From positions 2,578,001-2,642,000 of the forward strand of contig CP119325.1 of assembly GCA_029202525.1 (NCBI GenBank): a stretch of 64,000 bases of DNA. The letters are read 5' to 3'. The notes beneath the pieces were generated by a model. It had not been told where the DNA came from. It did no database searches and saw only the letters and a list, made by a program, of their open reading frames with translations. Every line of letters starts with the position of its first letter. Position 1 is the first letter of the stretch. Positions 18,380 through 27,808 of this stretch are shown here, in pieces. This stretch comes from Candidatus Pseudomonas phytovorans. GTDB lineage: Bacteria; Pseudomonadota; Gammaproteobacteria; Pseudomonadales; Pseudomonadaceae. A program made the translations under genes and the position numbers.

Positions 18380-19249
18380 TCAAGCATTCGTCACGGTTGG
18401 AATTCTTGGTTCTGGAGCTTTCTGAAGGCGGGACGCTACAGCAATCGTGAGGGCCTGCACCAGGCACATAGGCGCAGCAAGCGAGCGTGAGAACGTATAA
18501 TCATGTTCAGGAACAGAGAACAATACGGTAGCTGTCTTAGCTATTGGCGATAGCGTACTATCAGAGATTGCCACGATCGGTACCCCGGCAGCCTTTGCCT
18601 CTTCTGCGACATTCACGACCTCTGTTGCGTAAAAACGGAACGAGACGGCGATGAGCAAGTCCTCTTTTCGCATCGTCCTGGCAATGTGCGTCGCAAGCCC
18701 ACCCCCTGCATCCAGTAACGAGCAGCGCTTGCCTAGCATGGTTAGCACGTACCTGAGCAAATCAACAACTGGTGAGGAGCGAAGCTGGCCTATCAAATAG
18801 ATGGTATCCGCCTTCTCAATAAGGTCGACGGCTTTCGATAGGTCATCAGGGTTAGTGCGCTCAAGCATATCCTGGAGCGAGGCCATGTCCCTCAGAACCA
18901 GCTCGTGCAAGAAACCAAATTCAGAGGTGTCTTGGCGGTTTTGTAGCTCACTGCTTAGAACTCTAAGCCTCGCTTCAAAGCCTGGTGCAGCTGTCTCCAA
19001 GCGTCGTTGGAATAGCGTCTGCAGATCTTTGAAACCTTTATAACCAAGTGCTTGGGCGAAACGTACGAAGTTGGAAGCGTGAATCTTGCAGCGTTCAGCA
19101 ATCGTGTTAACCGACTGAACAGCAACCTCATTTGGGTTCTGTGTGAGGTAGACGGAGATGAGCTGATACGTTTTGCTCATCTGATCATGGCGCTCATGGA
19201 TTACTCGAATCAGCTCTTCGTAATCTCTGGGTGGATCCAAATTTTGCAT
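18380..19249 (-). CDS. RpiR/MurR-family transcriptional regulator
   Basis: A 289-residue regulator with an N-terminal RpiR helix-turn-helix (about 35-75: VNTIAERCKIHASNFVRFAQALGYKG region) and a C-terminal SIS sugar-phosphate/isomerase-type domain (about 130-260: IYLIGQLRSSPV and VAISDSTLSPIA). RpiR proteins often control inositol (IolR) or sugar-phosphate genes. It sits between the importer operon and the leftward aldolase operon and has its own upstream region (19250-19570). It is the best local candidate for the iol regulator; its effector is unknown. Confidence 0.87.
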   Translation of the reverse strand: MQNLDPPRDYEELIRVIHERHDQMSKTYQLISVYLTQNPNEVAVQSVNTIAERCKIHASNFVRFAQALGYKGFKDLQTLFQRRLETAAPGFEARLRVLSSELQNRQDTSEFGFLHELVLRDMASLQDMLERTNPDDLSKAVDLIEKADTIYLIGQLRSSPVVDLLRYVLTMLGKRCSLLDAGGGLATHIARTMRKEDLLIAVSFRFYATEVVNVAEEAKAAGVPIVAISDSTLSPIAKTATVLFSVPEHDYTFSRSLAAPMCLVQALTIAVASRLQKAPEPRIPTVTNA

Positions 19250-19570
19250 ATTGGCTTACTCACGAGGTCGCGGTATCTAGTCTGGGAGAATCAAGCTCAG
19301 TTCACTGAGTAGCGCTAGAGCGATGCCCGCTTCGCTATTCATGCAACCTGGTCCGTCGATCTCCATTAAAAATTTTTATCATTTTTGCGGTTACGGTGCT
19401 TCCACGCCAGATAGAAATCACCAAATCCGGTTCGATCCGAAAGGCGCTCAGCAGCGACTGCTGGGGCTCGAAAAACCATTTCGCCGCTAGGGTATTTCCT
19501 CAGCTCGCTGCAATTTCTTCCATCAGATTAAGTGAATGAGGCTCCTGGGGGGAGCCTCGTTCAGATCTGT
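19250..19570. other. Upstream region of rpiR and 3' flank of the aldolase operon
   Basis: 321 bases with no gene seen. A hairpin GAGGCTCC-N5-GGAGCCTC at 19538-19558, reading into the leftward operon's 3' end, probably acts as its terminator although the U-tract is poor. An AT-rich stretch near 19365-19385 may hold the rpiR promoter. Confidence 0.5.
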
Positions 19571-20560
19571 TTAGCCTAACACCTGTTGGTTTGTCGGCTC
19601 TAGGCATTCCCGATTTACCACCAGGGTGGGATCGACTGTGCCTGAGAGGAAAGCCATTGCGTTGTTGATGGAGGCAATCGCCATACGCTCACCGCATTCC
19701 GCAGTTAAACCGGCGATGTGCGGCGACAGGACTACGTTTTGATGGCTGAACAACGGTATCCGTTTGACAGGTGGCTCCTCATCAAAAACGTCCACACCAG
19801 CAGCCCCTACATGGCCAGAGGTGAGGGCCTCGGCCAGCGCTCGCTCACACACCACTCCGCCACGGGCTGTATTCGAAATGATCACACCGGGCTTCATGAT
19901 CGCGAATTCTTTGGCGCCCAGGATTGGGCGATCGCCGCGTGGCGTATGGACAGAGATGAAGTCAGCCCAGGCAAGACCCTCTTCCAGCGAAATCGGCGTG
20001 ACTGCTCCGTCTGGCCACCCGGCCTTCTCAAGGTATGGGTCAAATGCTTTAACTTGCATCTCAAAGCCTGATGCCATTCGGGCCAAGTGGCGCCCAATCC
20101 TGCCGAAGCCGAGGATCAACAGATTCTTGCGAGAGATTTCCTGTTGTTCCAACCCGTTCCGCCAACCCCATTCACCGATTTGTCGAACAGAGCGGTCAGC
20201 CAGCATGGTACGTTTTGCTGCAGCAAGCATTTGAGTAATGGCGTGTTCTGCAACAGAAACAGAGTTGACATCGCCAACGATCGTCAACCCAATGCCTCTG
20301 GCGTTGAGCGCCTGAAGATCAACGGAGTCGTAGCCTACGCCGTGTCGAGACACCACTTTCAGCTTTTTTGCTTTCGCAATGGTTGCCGCAGACAGCGGCT
20401 GGGTTCTAATGACCAAAGCGTCAGCTTCGGCAATCAAGTGCTCGTAGGAGGCCTCAGAAACCTCCTCAACGTAGTCAACTTCAACTCCACGGCTTTCATA
20501 GTCCTTGAGAAGCGCTACACCAGACGGATGGAGTTTTCCTGCGACTAATAGACGAGGCAT
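19571..20560 (-). CDS. D-2-hydroxyacid dehydrogenase (hydroxypyruvate/glyoxylate reductase-like)
   Basis: A 329-residue member of the D-isomer-specific 2-hydroxyacid dehydrogenase family. The NAD motif GFGRIG is near residue 151. The catalytic triad is visible as Arg in SNTARGG, Glu in FDEEPP and His in LSPHIAG. It interconverts 2-oxo and D-2-hydroxy acids. Its ATG overlaps the aldolase stop by 1 base (TGATG), so it is third gene of ALDH-aldolase-dehydrogenase. In this setting it could reduce hydroxypyruvate or oxidise an aldarate-type acid. A 3-phosphoglycerate dehydrogenase role is less likely, since no ACT domain is present. Confidence 0.87.
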   Translation of the reverse strand: MPRLLVAGKLHPSGVALLKDYESRGVEVDYVEEVSEASYEHLIAEADALVIRTQPLSAATIAKAKKLKVVSRHGVGYDSVDLQALNARGIGLTIVGDVNSVSVAEHAITQMLAAAKRTMLADRSVRQIGEWGWRNGLEQQEISRKNLLILGFGRIGRHLARMASGFEMQVKAFDPYLEKAGWPDGAVTPISLEEGLAWADFISVHTPRGDRPILGAKEFAIMKPGVIISNTARGGVVCERALAEALTSGHVGAAGVDVFDEEPPVKRIPLFSHQNVVLSPHIAGLTAECGERMAIASINNAMAFLSGTVDPTLVVNRECLEPTNQQVLG

Positions 20561-21372
20561 CAGTATCCCTCCTTCGTAGCTTTTTGCTCGGTGGCACCGG
20601 CGGTCAGATTTCGCCAGGTTGATACGGATTGCGCCGATGCTGCCGCTAGCAGACGGGTGTCACCAGAGACTGTGGTCATGTCGAAACCCCATTCAATTGC
20701 TCGGGCGGCGTATTCAGCAGTTCCGCAATGCAGCGCAGCTTTCTTGCCATTGCGTTTGCATGCCTCGAGGATCGTCTTGATGGCGGCGATGACTTCCGGC
20801 TCCTCACGATCAAACGCAGGGGTCAGCCCCCCTTTCGAGAGTGAGAAGGCGAGGTCAGCAGGGCCGACATAGATACCGTCCAACCCTGGCGTGGATGCGA
20901 TTTCTTCCAGATTCGCCATGGCTTCTGCGGTTTCAATCATCGCGAAAGCGAGGATCTCGTCGTTCGCTTCTGCCGCATAATTGGCACCTGCTGGATAGGC
21001 GGCTCGAGTGGGGCCAAAGCTCCGCTCGCCCAATGGGGGATATCGCATGAAGCGCACGAACTGTTCTGCCTGCTCACGGGTATTGATCATCGGGCAGATG
21101 ATCCCGTAAGCGCCGGCATCGAGGACTTTCATGATCCAGCTTGGGTCTAGCCACGGGACACGGGCCATTATCACGGCATCCGATGCCCTCATTGCTTGGA
21201 ACATTCCTAGCACATCTTTGTAGTCCACCGCGCCATGCTGGATATCAATTGAAATGGCGTCATAACCCTGCGCAGCCATGATTTCAGCACTGAAGCTGCA
21301 TGGCATGGAGAGCCACCCGTGGAGTACTGGCCGACCATCAGCCCAGATTTGGCGCAATTTATTCTTTTTCAT
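20560..21372 (-). CDS. HpcH/HpaI-family class II aldolase
   Basis: A 270-residue metal-dependent aldolase. The family pattern is clear: DIQHGAVDY, a retained Glu in MIETAEAMANLEEI and Asp in IYVGPADLAFSL for the metal, and Arg in MRYPPLGERSFG. These enzymes cleave 4-hydroxy-2-oxo acids to pyruvate (or, with some members, hydroxypyruvate) plus an aldehyde. It lies 12 bases after the aldehyde dehydrogenase and overlaps the hydroxyacid dehydrogenase. The trio suggests a cleavage step followed by handling of an aldehyde and a 2-oxo acid. The natural substrate is not identified. Confidence 0.88.
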   Translation of the reverse strand: MKKNKLRQIWADGRPVLHGWLSMPCSFSAEIMAAQGYDAISIDIQHGAVDYKDVLGMFQAMRASDAVIMARVPWLDPSWIMKVLDAGAYGIICPMINTREQAEQFVRFMRYPPLGERSFGPTRAAYPAGANYAAEANDEILAFAMIETAEAMANLEEIASTPGLDGIYVGPADLAFSLSKGGLTPAFDREEPEVIAAIKTILEACKRNGKKAALHCGTAEYAARAIEWGFDMTTVSGDTRLLAAASAQSVSTWRNLTAGATEQKATKEGY

Positions 21373-21384
21373 GTGAGGCCTCTC

Positions 21385-22815
21385 TTAGAAGACGATTTGG
21401 GCGAGCTTGGTGTCCAGGAAGTCATCAATCCCCTCTGTACCTCCCTCCCGCCCCATGCCAGACCAGTTGGTGCCGCCAAATGGCGCTTCTGCGGCAGCCA
21501 AAGCAAAACTATTGATGCCAACCATCCCGGCCTTCAGTGCAGCCACTGTGCGACGGGCTCGATCAGGGGATTTGGTAAAGGCGTATGCCGCCAGGCCCAT
21601 ATTTGAGGCATTGGCCCGGGCCAACACTTCTTGCTCGGTGGTAAAGCGGGTAATGGCAGCAACCGGCCCGAAGTTCTCATCCGCGAAAACTCTCATGTCA
21701 TCGCGCACGTCCACGAGCACAGTGGGTTCGAAAAAGAAGCCGCGATCCAGATTGGCTGGGCGTTTACCGCCCAGAGCGACAGTGGCTCCATCTGCAATGG
21801 CGGCAGCGACGATCGACTCGATCTCATCCAGGCGGTTTCGGTTGATAAGAGGGCCCATGGTCGACGCCGAGTTCAGGCCGTCCCCGAGCTTGATCTTTGC
21901 TGTACGAGCCACAAAACCGTCTACAAATGCCTCGTAGAGGCTATCGTGAACGAAGATTCGGTCAGCAGTTACGCAGACCTGGCCACAGTTGGCGAATTTG
22001 GCGGCGACAGTCATATCCAGGGCGCTTTCAAGGTCAGCATCGTCATAGATGATCAACGGCGCATTACCACCCAGTTCCATCGATACCTTCTTAACGGTTT
22101 CGGCGGAGTCACGGATCATCTGCTGCCCAATGCGGGTCGATCCTGTCAACGACACCTTGCGCACCCGGGTGTCAGCCATGATCGGTACGTAGGTATTTGA
22201 AGTTGATCCGACCAGTAGGTTGACCGCGCCTGAGGGAAGGCCAGCCGCTCGCAGGCAGTCGACCATTACCATTGCTACACCCGGTGTTTGGGAGGAGGGC
22301 CGAAGTACTACGGAACATCCTGCAGCAAGTGCAGGGGCGAGCTTTCGAGCAGGCAATGCGGCAGGAAAATTCCATGCCGTGAACGCACCTACGATGCCCA
22401 CAGGCTCACGCGTAATTTCAAAACGGCCACCTGGTACGCGGCTTTCCACGATGCGTCCGTAGATGCGGCGTGCCTCCTCGGCATACCAGCGGAATTGCTC
22501 AGTAGCCAATACCCATTCACGTGCTGCCTGAGCCAGTGGTTTGCCAGTCTCAAGGGTGATAACTCGTGCAGCTTCTTCACTGCGGCTCGCCATCTCGCTG
22601 GCGACTTTATGTAGTGCCTCGGCTCGCGCGAAGCCTCCCATTTCTCGCATTGGCAATAGTGCAGCGTAAGCAGCGTCCAGGGCTGAATTGGTTTCGTTGA
22701 TGGTCGCCATTGGCACCCTGCCGAGCGGCTGCTCAGTAACAGGTGAAATGACCTCGGCTGAGTGGGTGCCGGAGACCCAGCGCCCGCTGATGAAAAGACC
22801 GTATTGTTCGTACAT
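21385..22815 (-). CDS. NAD(P)-dependent aldehyde dehydrogenase (succinate-semialdehyde dehydrogenase-like)
   Basis: A 476-residue aldehyde dehydrogenase with the catalytic Glu in MELGGNAP (about 246-253), Cys in NCGQVC (about 279-284), and Asn in FTAWNFP. Closest in pattern to semialdehyde dehydrogenases of the GabD type. First gene of the leftward operon with the HpcH aldolase and hydroxyacid dehydrogenase, divergent from iolD. It could oxidise 5-deoxyglucuronate, tartronate semialdehyde or another carboxyl-aldehyde; the choice is inference. Confidence 0.88.
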   Translation of the reverse strand: MYEQYGLFISGRWVSGTHSAEVISPVTEQPLGRVPMATINETNSALDAAYAALLPMREMGGFARAEALHKVASEMASRSEEAARVITLETGKPLAQAAREWVLATEQFRWYAEEARRIYGRIVESRVPGGRFEITREPVGIVGAFTAWNFPAALPARKLAPALAAGCSVVLRPSSQTPGVAMVMVDCLRAAGLPSGAVNLLVGSTSNTYVPIMADTRVRKVSLTGSTRIGQQMIRDSAETVKKVSMELGGNAPLIIYDDADLESALDMTVAAKFANCGQVCVTADRIFVHDSLYEAFVDGFVARTAKIKLGDGLNSASTMGPLINRNRLDEIESIVAAAIADGATVALGGKRPANLDRGFFFEPTVLVDVRDDMRVFADENFGPVAAITRFTTEQEVLARANASNMGLAAYAFTKSPDRARRTVAALKAGMVGINSFALAAAEAPFGGTNWSGMGREGGTEGIDDFLDTKLAQIVF

Positions 22816-23074
22816 ATTCTTATTCGACTTCGCTGGTTTCGATGGTGTGTTCCTCGTCGAGGAACCCCTCTTGCTACCGGATAGTGATCAGTCGCCTACC
22901 CGTGGGGCCGGTGGCTGACCACGCTCTCCATGCGTCTTGAGGCTCGTCATAGGCAGCAACCGAGCATTCGCGTTTTTCGCTTGAAGATACGATTGCAATA
23001 TTCGTTGCGAAATGCTCATATTGTCAATATGTGTTCCAATAACAACAAACGCAGGGCCCAATGGAGGAATTCAA
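22816..23074. promoter_or_regulatory. Divergent control region ALDH operon / iolD-iolE
   Basis: It contains a perfect 15-bp palindrome CATATTGTCAATATG at 23017-23031, 44 bases upstream of the iolD ATG, preceded by GATTGCAATATTCGTTGCGA. The palindrome is well placed to block or control both directions. The RpiR or LacI regulator of this module is a candidate binder. Confidence 0.5.
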
Positions 23075-24946
23075 ATGACCCGCAAAACTGTGCGCTTGAC
23101 CACTGCCCAGGCCTTGGTGCGCTACCTCTGCAACCAGTACACCGAGATCGAAGGGCAGAGGGTTCCGCTGTTCGCGGGCTTGTTTGGCATCTTTGGTCAC
23201 GGGAACGTGACCTGCCTGTCGGAAGCGCTAGAAACGGTTCAGGATCAGCTGCCCACTTGGCGCGGTCAGAATGAGCAGTCGATGGCTCTCGCAGCTATCG
23301 GGTTTGCGAAAGCCAAGCGACGTCGCCAGATCATGGTGGCTGCTACTTCCATCGGCCCCGGCGCGTTGAACATGGTGACCGCGGCAGGTGTTGCCATGGC
23401 GAACCGCCTGCCGGTTCTTCTTCTGGCGGGGGATACCTTTGCTAACCGTTTGCCGGATCCAGTGCTTCAGCAAGTTGAGCATTTCGGTGATCCGTCGCTA
23501 ACTGCAAATGACGCGTTCAAATCGGTCGTTCGCTATTGGGACCGGATCGTGCTGCCTGAGCAAATCCTGCAGTCCCTTCCACAAGCTGTTTCAGCAATGC
23601 TTGATCCAGGAAATTGCGGCCCTGCATTTATCGGGCTTGCGCAGGACACTCAGGAAATTGCCTACGACTACCCAGAAGTATTCTTTGAGCCAACAGTCTG
23701 GAAGATCCCTCGGCCCCGTGCTGATCGTGAGTCGATCGCAGTTGCAGCAGAAATTCTGAAGAAAGCTAAGCGGCCTCTCATCATATCTGGCGGCGGTGTG
23801 CGCTATTCGCTGGCAGAGGAAGCGCTGGCAGAGTTCGCGCTCAAGCGTGGGATTCCAGTGGTGGAAACGATCGCCGGTAAAGGTGGGCTTACTCATGAGC
23901 ATCCTGTGCATGCCGGCCCGATCGGTATTGTCGGTTCTACTTCAGCAAATGCTTTGGCTAAAGATGCCGATGTGATTTTGGCCATCGGTACCCGTCTACA
24001 GGATTTCACTACCGGATCGTGGACGGCTTTCTCTGAGGATGCGCAATTCATCTCCATCAACGCAGCTCGCTACGATGCGATTAAACACCGCTCGCACGCA
24101 GTAGTCGGTGACGCCTTGGAAGGTATCGGTGATCTCGATGAGGCATTGGGTGGGTACCGAGCAGACAGCGCGCTCCTGGATGAGGCCAAGACACTCTTCG
24201 TCGAGTGGAATGCGCTTCTCGACCAATATCAGCGAATTTCAGATGCTCCAGTACCCTCCTACGCTCAGGTAGTGGGTGTGCTGAACAAAGTAGCTGGCCC
24301 GGGAGATACGTTGATCTCAGCCGCTGGCGGTACACCGGGCGAAGTCACTAAAGGCTGGAGAGTGAAAAACCCTCACACGTTTGACTGTGAGTTTGGCTTC
24401 TCTTGCATGGGTTATGAAATCGCAGCTGGCTGGGGCTGCGCTATGGCGCAAGAGGGCCCGGGTGGCGTGGGCGGTACACCAATTGTGATGATCGGTGACG
24501 GTACCTACATGATGATGAACTCCGACATCTATTCGGCCGCATTGACCGGCCACAAGATGATCGTGATCGTCTGTGACAACGGCGGTTACGCCGTGATCAA
24601 CCGACTGCAGCAGGCGAAGGGGGTTCCGGGCTTCAACAACCTCCTAGCGGATTGCCGTATTCAAAACCGCGAAAACCCGCTGCATGTCGATTTCGTTAAG
24701 CATGCAGAGTCCATGGGAGCTAAGGCTCGTCATGTCGATGACCTGGCTGGCCTGGAAGAGGCGATGAAGTGGGCGCAGCAGAACAATGGTGTGACCCTGA
24801 TCTCTATCGTATCCGATGCGTGGAAGTGGGTGCCTGGTGATGCGGATTGGGATGTAGGTGTCCCAGAGATTTCGTCGTTTCAAAGTGTCCGGGCAGCACG
24901 TGCTGCTCAGGAAAAAATCCGCACAGCTCAACGACTGGGTGTTTGA
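23075..24946 (+). CDS. iolD: 3D-trihydroxycyclohexane-1,2-dione acylhydrolase (IolD-like)
   Basis: A 623-residue thiamine-diphosphate enzyme of the IolD type. Visible are the N-terminal TPP domain (QNEQSMALAAIGFAKA; catalytic Glu region), a central domain (GGGVRYS), and the C-terminal TPP-binding GDGTYMMMNSD...CDN. IolD hydrolytically opens the diketone ring to 5-deoxy-D-glucuronate. The ATG at 23075 follows GGAGGAATT; an earlier ATG at 23012 lies in the control region. The IolE-like gene follows 2 bases after its stop, giving a two-gene unit divergent from the aldolase operon. Length matches the family. Confidence 0.92.
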   Translation: MTRKTVRLTTAQALVRYLCNQYTEIEGQRVPLFAGLFGIFGHGNVTCLSEALETVQDQLPTWRGQNEQSMALAAIGFAKAKRRRQIMVAATSIGPGALNMVTAAGVAMANRLPVLLLAGDTFANRLPDPVLQQVEHFGDPSLTANDAFKSVVRYWDRIVLPEQILQSLPQAVSAMLDPGNCGPAFIGLAQDTQEIAYDYPEVFFEPTVWKIPRPRADRESIAVAAEILKKAKRPLIISGGGVRYSLAEEALAEFALKRGIPVVETIAGKGGLTHEHPVHAGPIGIVGSTSANALAKDADVILAIGTRLQDFTTGSWTAFSEDAQFISINAARYDAIKHRSHAVVGDALEGIGDLDEALGGYRADSALLDEAKTLFVEWNALLDQYQRISDAPVPSYAQVVGVLNKVAGPGDTLISAAGGTPGEVTKGWRVKNPHTFDCEFGFSCMGYEIAAGWGCAMAQEGPGGVGGTPIVMIGDGTYMMMNSDIYSAALTGHKMIVIVCDNGGYAVINRLQQAKGVPGFNNLLADCRIQNRENPLHVDFVKHAESMGAKARHVDDLAGLEEAMKWAQQNNGVTLISIVSDAWKWVPGDADWDVGVPEISSFQSVRAARAAQEKIRTAQRLGV

Positions 24947-24948
24947 AA

Positions 24949-25842
24949 ATGAAAGCCAGACTTGGAATTGCTCCGATCGCTTGGTGGAACGACGATCTTG
25001 AAGAGCTCTCGGATGATGTCAGCCTCGATGAATGCTTGCGTCAAGCATCCGTAGCTGGATTTACAGGCATGGAGACGGGACGGCGTTTCCCTATGAATAT
25101 GGCCGAGCTGGGGCCTGTGCTCTCGCGGCACGGGATCTCCGTTTGTGGCGGGTGGTTCTCTGGTTTACTCCTGGAGGGTGACCTTGAGGCGGAGAAGGAT
25201 CGAATATCCCAGCAGCTCGAGTTTTTCGTAGCCGCCGGGGCGCCATGTTTGGTTTATGGTGAGACAGCGCGGTCAATCCAGGGCGTAAGGTTTGCACCCC
25301 TTGCTTCCAAGCCTACGATTACCGAGGCTGAGATGGAGGTTTATGGGCGTAAGGTGTCCGATTTCTCCGATTGGTGCGCGCAGCAAGGCATGCCGTTGGC
25401 TTACCACCACCATATGGGTGCTGTGGTCGAGACTGAACCTGAGCTCGACCGTTTCATGAAGCATTCCTCGATTCCGCTACTCTTCGACGCTGGTCATATG
25501 TTCTTCGCCGGCGGTGATCTGATGCGGGTAATTGAAAATCACCACGCTCGGATCTTGCACGTCCATACCAAGGATATTCGCAGCTCGGTAGTCGACGGTT
25601 TGAACCGCTCGCGAGAAAGCTTCTTGGATGCAGTAATGAAAGGGGCTTTCACCGTTCCAGGCGACGGTAGCCTGAATTTCGAAACTATAGTAAAAGCCCT
25701 GGCCGCCAAAGGGTACCAGGGTTGGTTTGTCGTAGAGGCTGAACAAGATCCTCGTACCAATCCGCCCCTTGAGATGGCGATCAAAGGTCACGCGGAACTG
25801 CTGCGCGTGATGGCTGCTGCTGGTTATGAAGTAGCTAAATAA
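24949..25842 (+). CDS. iolE: Inosose dehydratase (IolE-like)
   Basis: A 297-residue TIM-barrel protein of the xylose-isomerase-like/IolE family. It opens with GIAPIAWWNDD and keeps metal-site residues in YHHHMG, LLFDAGHM and HVHTKD. IolE dehydrates 2-keto-myo-inositol to the trihydroxycyclohexanedione used by IolD. The ATG at 24949 is two bases after the iolD stop, and an upstream alternative start (24847) lies inside iolD. A hairpin at 25879-25909 follows. Family assignment is firm; in some strains close homologues act on inosose isomers. Confidence 0.9.
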   Translation: MKARLGIAPIAWWNDDLEELSDDVSLDECLRQASVAGFTGMETGRRFPMNMAELGPVLSRHGISVCGGWFSGLLLEGDLEAEKDRISQQLEFFVAAGAPCLVYGETARSIQGVRFAPLASKPTITEAEMEVYGRKVSDFSDWCAQQGMPLAYHHHMGAVVETEPELDRFMKHSSIPLLFDAGHMFFAGGDLMRVIENHHARILHVHTKDIRSSVVDGLNRSRESFLDAVMKGAFTVPGDGSLNFETIVKALAAKGYQGWFVVEAEQDPRTNPPLEMAIKGHAELLRVMAAAGYEVAK

Positions 25843-26113
25843 TTATCAGGTAATACTTCAACCTGGCAAGCGTCGAGGCAGTCGCATCAGTTTGACCCTG
25901 TTGCGACTGGCAAGGGATTGGCTTGGATATTCGTCAGTGGTGAGTTTGGGCTGTTCTGAGTTTTGATTCTTCTCAGTTAGAAGCGTGACATAGTTTTAAC
26001 TGCACCTGACTTGTTTTGGCTGTCCTGCGTTAGCGGGGTGATGCCAAGGGGCGTTTCATTCAATTGATACGATCTCGTAAAGTGTAAAAATAAAAAAAAT
26101 AGGAGTGCTATCT
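25843..26113. other. Intergenic iolE / oprB region with hairpin
   Basis: An inverted repeat CAGTCGCA...TGCGACTG at 25879-25909 lies 37 bases past the iolE stop. It may end transcription, although no U-tract follows. The last 60 bases are AT-rich and should carry the porin promoter. Confidence 0.5.
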
Positions 26114-27475
26114 ATGTTGTATTCTGCTTTTAAGCGGGTGGCTGTTGCACGCCCGGGCTTTAGCGTTGCCGTTCTTGGCCTGGCTGCTGTAGTCTCGCAG
26201 CATGCTTGCGCTGTAGACACCTTCGACGCTTCTCACTACGCGCTGGGAGATTGGGGTGGTCTTCGCAAGGATTTGTATGACAAGGGTTACGATTTCACCA
26301 TTGAATACGTGGGTGAAGCGGCCTCGAATCTCAGTGGTGGATATAATACTGATACCACTGCACGCTACGCTGATCAGCTTGCATTGGGCACTAGGCTAGA
26401 CCTGAGCAAAATAGCAGGTTGGGATGACGCTATTTTTCAGCTCACCGTCACCGAGCGAAGCGGGCGAAATCTGTCTAATGATCGAATTAGCGATCCTAGG
26501 GCAGGAATGCTAAGCACTCCTCAAGAAGTCTACGGTAGGGGGCAAACCTGGCGTTTGACCCAGATGTGGCTTAGCAAGGGTTTCTTTGACGACACCCTTA
26601 ACGTTAAGTTTGGACGCTTCGGCGAAGGTGAGGACTTTAACTCCTTCCCCTGCCAGTTCCAGAATAACGCTTTCTGCGGCCCGCAAATGGCGAACTGGGC
26701 CGGAGATGTTTGGTTTAACTGGCCTGTGAGCCAGTGGGGTATGCGCGTTAAATATAACCTGACGCCATCGTTCTTTGCACAAGTTGGTGCGTTTGAGGTA
26801 AATCCTAGTTACCTGGAAACAGGTAATGGGTTCAAACTCAGCGGTAGTGGTGGGAAAGGAATGTTGCTGCCCGCTGAGCTGGTATGGTCTCCAAAGGTTG
26901 CAGGTCTGCCTGGTGAGTATCGAATTGGCTACTTCTACAGCTCCGCGAAATCTCAGGACGTGTACGAAGGCGATACTGGCCAGCCTCAAGCGGTGACGGG
27001 TGGCGACTTCAAGTCGCATGGTTCCAAACACGGGTCATGGTTTGTTGCTCAACAACAACTGACAACGCGCCCGGGGAGTCTTGATCGGGGACTGAGTGTT
27101 TTCTTCAACGCCACCGTTATGGATGGTGCTACAAGCCTCGTGGATAACTTCGTTCAGCTGGGGTTTACCTATAAGGGAATATTTGATTCTCGGCCAAATG
27201 ATGATTTTGGTATGGGTGTCGCGAGGATCCATGTCAATGACGACGTTGCACGTCATGCCAAACTGGTGAACCAGGTGTCCGGGATCGATGATTACGATAA
27301 TCCTGCGTTCTTGCCTGTTCGTGACACAGAGTACGACGCCGAGATTCACTATGGCTTCGCTGTTACCAACTGGCTGACTGTAAGGCCGAACCTGCAGTAT
27401 ATCGCGCATCCAGGCGGCGTCAGTGAAGTGGATGATGCATTTGTGGCCGGTGTTAAATTCATTACCAAGTTTTAG
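26114..27475 (+). CDS. OprB-family carbohydrate-selective porin
   Basis: A 453-residue outer-membrane beta-barrel. A signal peptide (basic KR, hydrophobic core, cleavage near CAVD at about residue 34) is followed by the OprB-type start HYALGDWGGLRKDLYDKGYDF. It ends with a terminal Phe (FITKF) typical of BAM substrates. OprB porins admit glucose and polyols. The ATG at 26114 is spaced correctly from AGGAG. Placed among iolD/iolE and the malonate-semialdehyde dehydrogenase, it likely lets the inositol-like substrate cross the outer membrane. Confidence 0.9.
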   Translation: MLYSAFKRVAVARPGFSVAVLGLAAVVSQHACAVDTFDASHYALGDWGGLRKDLYDKGYDFTIEYVGEAASNLSGGYNTDTTARYADQLALGTRLDLSKIAGWDDAIFQLTVTERSGRNLSNDRISDPRAGMLSTPQEVYGRGQTWRLTQMWLSKGFFDDTLNVKFGRFGEGEDFNSFPCQFQNNAFCGPQMANWAGDVWFNWPVSQWGMRVKYNLTPSFFAQVGAFEVNPSYLETGNGFKLSGSGGKGMLLPAELVWSPKVAGLPGEYRIGYFYSSAKSQDVYEGDTGQPQAVTGGDFKSHGSKHGSWFVAQQQLTTRPGSLDRGLSVFFNATVMDGATSLVDNFVQLGFTYKGIFDSRPNDDFGMGVARIHVNDDVARHAKLVNQVSGIDDYDNPAFLPVRDTEYDAEIHYGFAVTNWLTVRPNLQYIAHPGGVSEVDDAFVAGVKFITKF

Positions 27476-27808
27476 GGTGAATTTGACTCAGGGGTAGATG
27501 CCCACGCTTGAGTGGGCATTAGACAGCGCTGAAGTTCTATCGGAATCCAGTCGCTAAGGATTCCCTCAAGAAACTGACAAGCGTTGTAACGGAGCGAGGA
27601 ACATGAGGAGAGTAGGGGCGTATGAGGTGGATCTCGTCCGCGAAAATCGATCTCGGATTTTTCCATGATGTAATTGTTCAAAAATCAGGACAATGAGTTT
27701 TTTATATTGCTCTGGATTTGAACAAATTCAAAGCATATTGTGTTTTTCAAAGCTGGTTTGCAGTGACAACCGATGAGCAATCAGCTGATCTAGCGGAGGA
27801 TTAGGGCT
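27476..27808. other. Intergenic oprB / iolA region
   Basis: 333 bases without a gene. A hairpin ATGCCCAC-N6-GTGGGCAT at 27498-27519, just after the porin stop, is a probable terminator lacking a strong U-tract. A perfect inverted repeat TTTGAA-N4-TTCAAA at 27717-27732 lies 77 bases upstream of the dehydrogenase start and is a candidate operator. Confidence 0.5.

Noticed and set aside
18149..18490. A 113-codon frame between the permease and rpiR
   Set aside because: It reads through a terminator and into the antisense of rpiR.
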